The position numbers and the translations under genes are program-made. From positions 124,001 to 188,000 of the forward strand of contig NZ_VTUZ01000013.1 in the NCBI RefSeq assembly GCF_008369935.1: a stretch of DNA of 64,000 nt. The letters run 5' to 3'. A model generated the notes under the pieces. It made no database searches, had not been told where the DNA came from, and saw only the letters and a program-made list of their open reading frames with translations. Below are positions 60,994-64,000 of the stretch, piece by piece. The stretch's first letter is position 1. Each line of letters opens with the position of its first letter. The DNA is from Paraburkholderia panacisoli (GTDB lineage: Bacteria > Pseudomonadota > Gammaproteobacteria > Burkholderiales > Burkholderiaceae).

Positions 60994-63399
60994 ATGCGCA
61001 TCAAACAACTATCAGACGGTGTCGCCACCCTGGCTGTCGTGTTGTCGCCGGCGGTCATGCTGTCGATAAGAGGGGGCACTGGTTACTGCTTTTTCGTTAT
61101 TTTTGCGCTCGCTTTGGCTTACCTTGGCAAAGCTGGGAATCGGCGTCGCGCGGCGGCGCTGTTTCGCGAGCGCCGGCTCTTCGTCCTGGGTCTGATCGGC
61201 ATGCCGGCCGTCATACTGTTTCAAATTTTGGTTTTTCGAAGCAGCACCTTGCCATCGCTCGACCCATTCCTGCGGCTGGCTCTCGCCGTCCCGATTTTTT
61301 TCTATCTGGGGTCGCTGGCGTCGCAGCAACTCCGCCTAGTGCAATGGGGATTTGTGGCGGGCGCGCTAGGCACGGGTATATGGGCCATTTACGCGAGCTT
61401 TCATCCGGCCATCTGGATGCTTGCCGATCGCCTCGGCAATTCATTTACCAACCCGATCCCTTTCGGCGACACGGCATTGCTGCTTGGTTGCCTGTCGATT
61501 GTGTCGACTACGCGAGCCGGGCGCATGCACGTAGCTGGGACGGCGATCAGGATCGCGGCGTTTCTGCTCGGTGGATATGCGTCGTATCTGTCAGGCTCGC
61601 GCGGCGGCTGGATAGCGCTACCGCTATTCATATGGACAGCCGTCGGCGGCTTGCACTGGCTGAACAACAGGCGGGCGCGCATCGCATTGTGCTGTGCGAT
61701 TGTGGCGATTTTCGTGGCACTTGCATCCACCAGCATCGTCGTGCAGCGGGTCGACGCGGTCGTGTCCGACGCCAGGAAGATGCAGCAAGGCAACATCGAT
61801 ACTTCGCTTGGCCTGCGCCTTGAACTGTGGCGCGCATCAGCGCTCCTGTACCTGCGCAATCCGGCGTTTGGCGTGGGGCGCGGCCGTCTGGAAGAGGCGC
61901 TCAACGAGCTTGCCGAACGTGGCGAGGCGCCGCGAGCGATCGTCAATGCGGGCGCCCATAGCGAGTTCTTTTCCACGCTTTCCCAAATGGGCACTGCCGG
62001 CTTGGCTGCACTGCTGCTTCTGTACGTCGGGACCTTCACAGCGTTCTGGCGGAACAGGCGCAGCGCGGACGACGAAATCGCTACCGCGTCGTATCAGGGA
62101 CTCGCCGTGGTTGGCGGCACGATCATCTTCGGGTTGACGATCGACGCGTTGACGCTCGTGATGAGCGCAGCTTTCTTTGCGCTGACTGTCGCAACACTGC
62201 TTGCGTGGATCGAGGCGCGAAAGCGGGAAATCGGCGAGGTGGACAACTCGCGTGCGCTGATGGCGGAGCGGCCTCCGCGAAAGGTTCTTGTGGTCTGTCC
62301 GCGTCGAATAGGCGATGTGTTGCTGGTGACGCCGCTTGTCCGGTCGATGAAGACGCAATGGCCCGAGGCCAGCATCGACATGCTCGTATTGGGAGGCACC
62401 GAGGGGGTACTCGAGCACAACCCGGATCTGCGCCGTGTCATCATTGACGCTCCGCGCGCCCCGCTGCGTGCGCGAATTGTCAGCGCGGCACGGATCTGGC
62501 AGCGTTACGATCTAGCCTGCGCAGCCATCGACTCTGATCGCGCACTGATTTATACGTGGCTTGCCGGCCGCAAGCGAATCGGCTTGGTCAATGCCGATCG
62601 TGTGAAGTGGTTCGCTCGCGTCATCCTGCATCGTATCGCGCTCGACAGGCACCTGCAGGCACACATGGTGTCGAGTGCGCTCCAACTGGCGCCGCTGGTG
62701 GGCGTGACACCGCGAGGAACGGTCGTCGCGCCGGGCATCGGTCCCGATCCCGTGCGCAGAGCCCGGTTCGAGGCGCGCTTCAAGGGGGCGCCTGGCGCGA
62801 TGCCGGACCGGCCAATGGTCGTGCTGCACCTGTGCTCCCTGTTCAGGTATAAGCAATGGACCGTCGATGGCTGGGCGGAAACGATCCGCTGGCTGCGCGC
62901 GCAAGGCTTTGCCGTCGTGCTGAGCGGAGGACCGGCGCAAACCGAGCGCGAGTATGCCGGACAGGTTGTCGCGGCGGCTGGCGAGCCGGTTTTGAATCTT
63001 GTCGGTGAGCTGACGCTCGGCGAAACGGCGGAAATGATCCGGTATGCGAAGCTCTTCATCGGTCCCGATACGGGTGTCACGCATATTGCCGCCGCATGCG
63101 GCACGTTGACGATCGCGCTGTTCGGCCCATCGGACCCGGTTCGCTGGGGGCCGTGGCCATACAACTGGCCGGTGGGTGAAGAACCATGGGCTCGACACGG
63201 CTCAAACCTGCGCGGCAACGTATACCTGTTGCAAGGGGAGAAAGAGTGCGTTCCGTGCCGGCAGGAAGGGTGCGACCGGCATAGGGAAAGCACTAGCGAT
63301 TGCCTGACCGGCCTGCGGGCAAGTCGCGTGATTGCTGTCGCTGCGCAACTGCTTGGTTTGCCGGCACCGCTACAGATTCAGATTGTCAACATTAACTGA
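60994..63399 (+). CDS. O-antigen ligase (Wzy_C) - heptosyltransferase (GT9) fusion protein
   Basis: An 801-residue protein from ATG 60994 (an upstream in-frame start at 60919 adds no homologous residues). Residues 1-415 form a polytopic O-antigen-ligase-like domain with about ten helices, the SGSRGGW motif before a helix, then LGLRLELWRASALLYLRNPA, FGVGRGRLEEAL and AHSEFFSTLSQMG in the large periplasmic loop. Residues 425-795 are a GT9 ADP-heptose-type transferase: VLVVCPRRIGDVLLVTPLVR, VVLHLCSLFRYKQWTVDGWA, FIGPDTGVTHIAAACGTLTI and LFGPSDPVRWGPW. Cysteines CVPCRQEGC near the end are usual for WaaQ-like enzymes. Both domains act on LPS core, but normally as separate proteins. Confidence 0.88.
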   Translation: MRIKQLSDGVATLAVVLSPAVMLSIRGGTGYCFFVIFALALAYLGKAGNRRRAAALFRERRLFVLGLIGMPAVILFQILVFRSSTLPSLDPFLRLALAVPIFFYLGSLASQQLRLVQWGFVAGALGTGIWAIYASFHPAIWMLADRLGNSFTNPIPFGDTALLLGCLSIVSTTRAGRMHVAGTAIRIAAFLLGGYASYLSGSRGGWIALPLFIWTAVGGLHWLNNRRARIALCCAIVAIFVALASTSIVVQRVDAVVSDARKMQQGNIDTSLGLRLELWRASALLYLRNPAFGVGRGRLEEALNELAERGEAPRAIVNAGAHSEFFSTLSQMGTAGLAALLLLYVGTFTAFWRNRRSADDEIATASYQGLAVVGGTIIFGLTIDALTLVMSAAFFALTVATLLAWIEARKREIGEVDNSRALMAERPPRKVLVVCPRRIGDVLLVTPLVRSMKTQWPEASIDMLVLGGTEGVLEHNPDLRRVIIDAPRAPLRARIVSAARIWQRYDLACAAIDSDRALIYTWLAGRKRIGLVNADRVKWFARVILHRIALDRHLQAHMVSSALQLAPLVGVTPRGTVVAPGIGPDPVRRARFEARFKGAPGAMPDRPMVVLHLCSLFRYKQWTVDGWAETIRWLRAQGFAVVLSGGPAQTEREYAGQVVAAAGEPVLNLVGELTLGETAEMIRYAKLFIGPDTGVTHIAAACGTLTIALFGPSDPVRWGPWPYNWPVGEEPWARHGSNLRGNVYLLQGEKECVPCRQEGCDRHRESTSDCLTGLRASRVIAVAAQLLGLPAPLQIQIVNIN

Positions 63400-63644
63400 T
63401 TGAGGCGCCGTGTGTAGGTCGGAGGTCGGCAGGCCAGAAATTGCGCAAGGAACGTCGCCCGTTCAGCAGCCCTCGCTTGCACGTCACCGACACAAACATA
63501 ATCTTCATACCAGCTGTTGGCTTTCCGGCTCAATAGGTTCTACCAGCACCGCGCCATGCAGGGTCGGCCGCGCGTAGGCCCTGCGGGCCGGTGGCTGCTT
63601 GAGCGGTTAAAGCGATCCTCCGGCGTAGCGTAGCAATAGCGGTT

Positions 63645-63661
63645 GGCGGCAACTTGCCGCC
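63645..63661. terminator. Perfect 17-bp palindrome downstream of ligase-GT9 gene
   Basis: GGCGGCAA-C-TTGCCGCC; as RNA it folds into a GC hairpin with a small loop. It lies 245 bases after the stop of the fusion gene and could terminate or stabilise its transcript. No T-run follows. The rest of 63400-63797 shows no gene. Confidence 0.4.
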
Positions 63662-63797
63662 GGACGGGCGATCAAGGACGTCATCCATCAGCAACCGTTC
63701 CGTGCAGGGCCTTGAGCGTCTCGCCCGTCGCTAGCGGTCGCCATGATCCGGCGTGGGGCGCGGTGATCCTCCGAAGAATGTACATTTGATCTCGCCT

Positions 63798-63830
63798 GCC
63801 AGGCGCGCCCCTCGCTGGGCGCTGCCTGGC
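63798..63830. terminator. Long GC hairpin downstream of the SDR gene
   Basis: GCCAGGCGCGCCC (63798-63810) pairs with GGGCGCTGCCTGGC (63817-63830) apart from one bulged base, with loop CTCGCT. It begins seven bases beyond the SDR stop on the minus strand, the place for a terminator. Confidence 0.6.
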
Positions 63831-63836
63831 GTCGCC

Positions 63837-64000
63837 TTACTCAGCGAAGTCCGTCGCTTCGGATGAGCCTTTCCATGCATCGAGGTCGCGTTGGACTGCC
63901 GCGGCCTTTTGCGCCGCCAGTTCGTTGGCGATCTTGCCGGCGAACAGGTGCAACGGTGGGTCAGCTACGTCCACGGCTTGCATGATCAACATGGCCAACT
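63837..64000 (-). CDS. Short-chain dehydrogenase/reductase, C-terminal part (truncated by window edge)
   Basis: The minus-strand frame enters at base 64000 and ends at TAA 63837-63839. The 54 visible residues include DVADPPLHLFAGKIANELAA and VQRDLDAWKGSSEATDFAE, the characteristic end of classical SDR oxidoreductases (PPxHLxLG...W...S.STDF). The cofactor and catalytic regions lie outside the window. A strong hairpin follows the stop. Confidence 0.75.
   Translation of the reverse strand, partial: LAMLIMQAVDVADPPLHLFAGKIANELAAQKAAAVQRDLDAWKGSSEATDFAE

Overview
The window is high-GC DNA from a beta-proteobacterium, most likely a Burkholderiaceae member of the Paraburkholderia/Caballeronia/Burkholderia type. 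This is inferred from composition, from many single-gene regulator/enzyme pairs, and from family content (MHS transporters, BON proteins, DUF2242 lipoprotein, CYTH-CHAD, DUF2252, hydroxyquinol pathway). The mix of catabolic operons, lone regulators and abundant gene debris suits a secondary chromosome or megaplasmid; that is inference. No rRNA, tRNA or CRISPR array was found.

Layout. 1-6.7 kb: end of a shikimate dehydrogenase gene, an MHS transporter closed by two strong hairpins, a NudK-like hydrolase divergent from a DeoR regulator with phased repeats between them, a BON protein, and a translationally coupled TRIC channel / M20 amidohydrolase pair. 7.3-12.4 kb: an SDR stub, a LacI regulator, and a tightly overlapping operon resembling rhizopine mocDEF plus a MocC/IolE-like TIM barrel: desaturase-type oxygenase, Rieske ferredoxin, ferredoxin reductase and a frameshifted isomerase. 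12.9-19.4 kb: AraC regulator, threonine aldolase, VOC protein, CYTH-CHAD protein, a cNMP-domain flavoprotein, and remnants of a histidine kinase and a pyruvate kinase. 19.7-27.4 kb: ORFs resembling integrative-element proteins, HU, a SET-domain protein, a second BON protein, a DUF2252 protein, a patatin lipoprotein and a DUF2242 lipoprotein.

27.9-35.7 kb: aldehyde dehydrogenase divergent from a LysR regulator, a secreted beta-propeller plus secreted creatininase-like pair, and a second LysR gene with a perfect 11-bp-arm palindrome facing an aldo/keto reductase and a chimeric reductase-flavodoxin relic. 35.8-40.6 kb: IS6 remnant and glycan genes (FemAB-like, GT2, GT4). 40.8-47.1 kb: a resorcinol/hydroxyquinol catabolic cluster (MFS importer, intradiol dioxygenase with a frameshift, maleylacetate reductase, flavin monooxygenase) with a divergent TetR regulator and an operator-like palindrome.

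47.3-57.9 kb: trypsin-like protease, MFS pseudogene, a HAD-UbiA prenyltransferase fusion with an SMR-type flippase and a large polytopic protein (candidate polyprenyl-phosphate-sugar system), a MazG-like hydrolase, a frameshifted membrane protein, and a ClC transporter coupled to a small cysteine-rich secreted protein. 58-60.6 kb is dense with debris: a SABATH-type methyltransferase with two frameshifts, DUF4239 and ClC fragments joined head to head, and IS66 and small-protein fragments. 61-63.4 kb carries an unusual O-antigen-ligase/heptosyltransferase fusion, and the window ends in the 3' part of an SDR gene.

Several otherwise intact operons carry a single one-base frameshift (8860-9725, 42523-43373, 55108-55633). 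These may be real mutations or assembly indels, and the sequence alone cannot decide.
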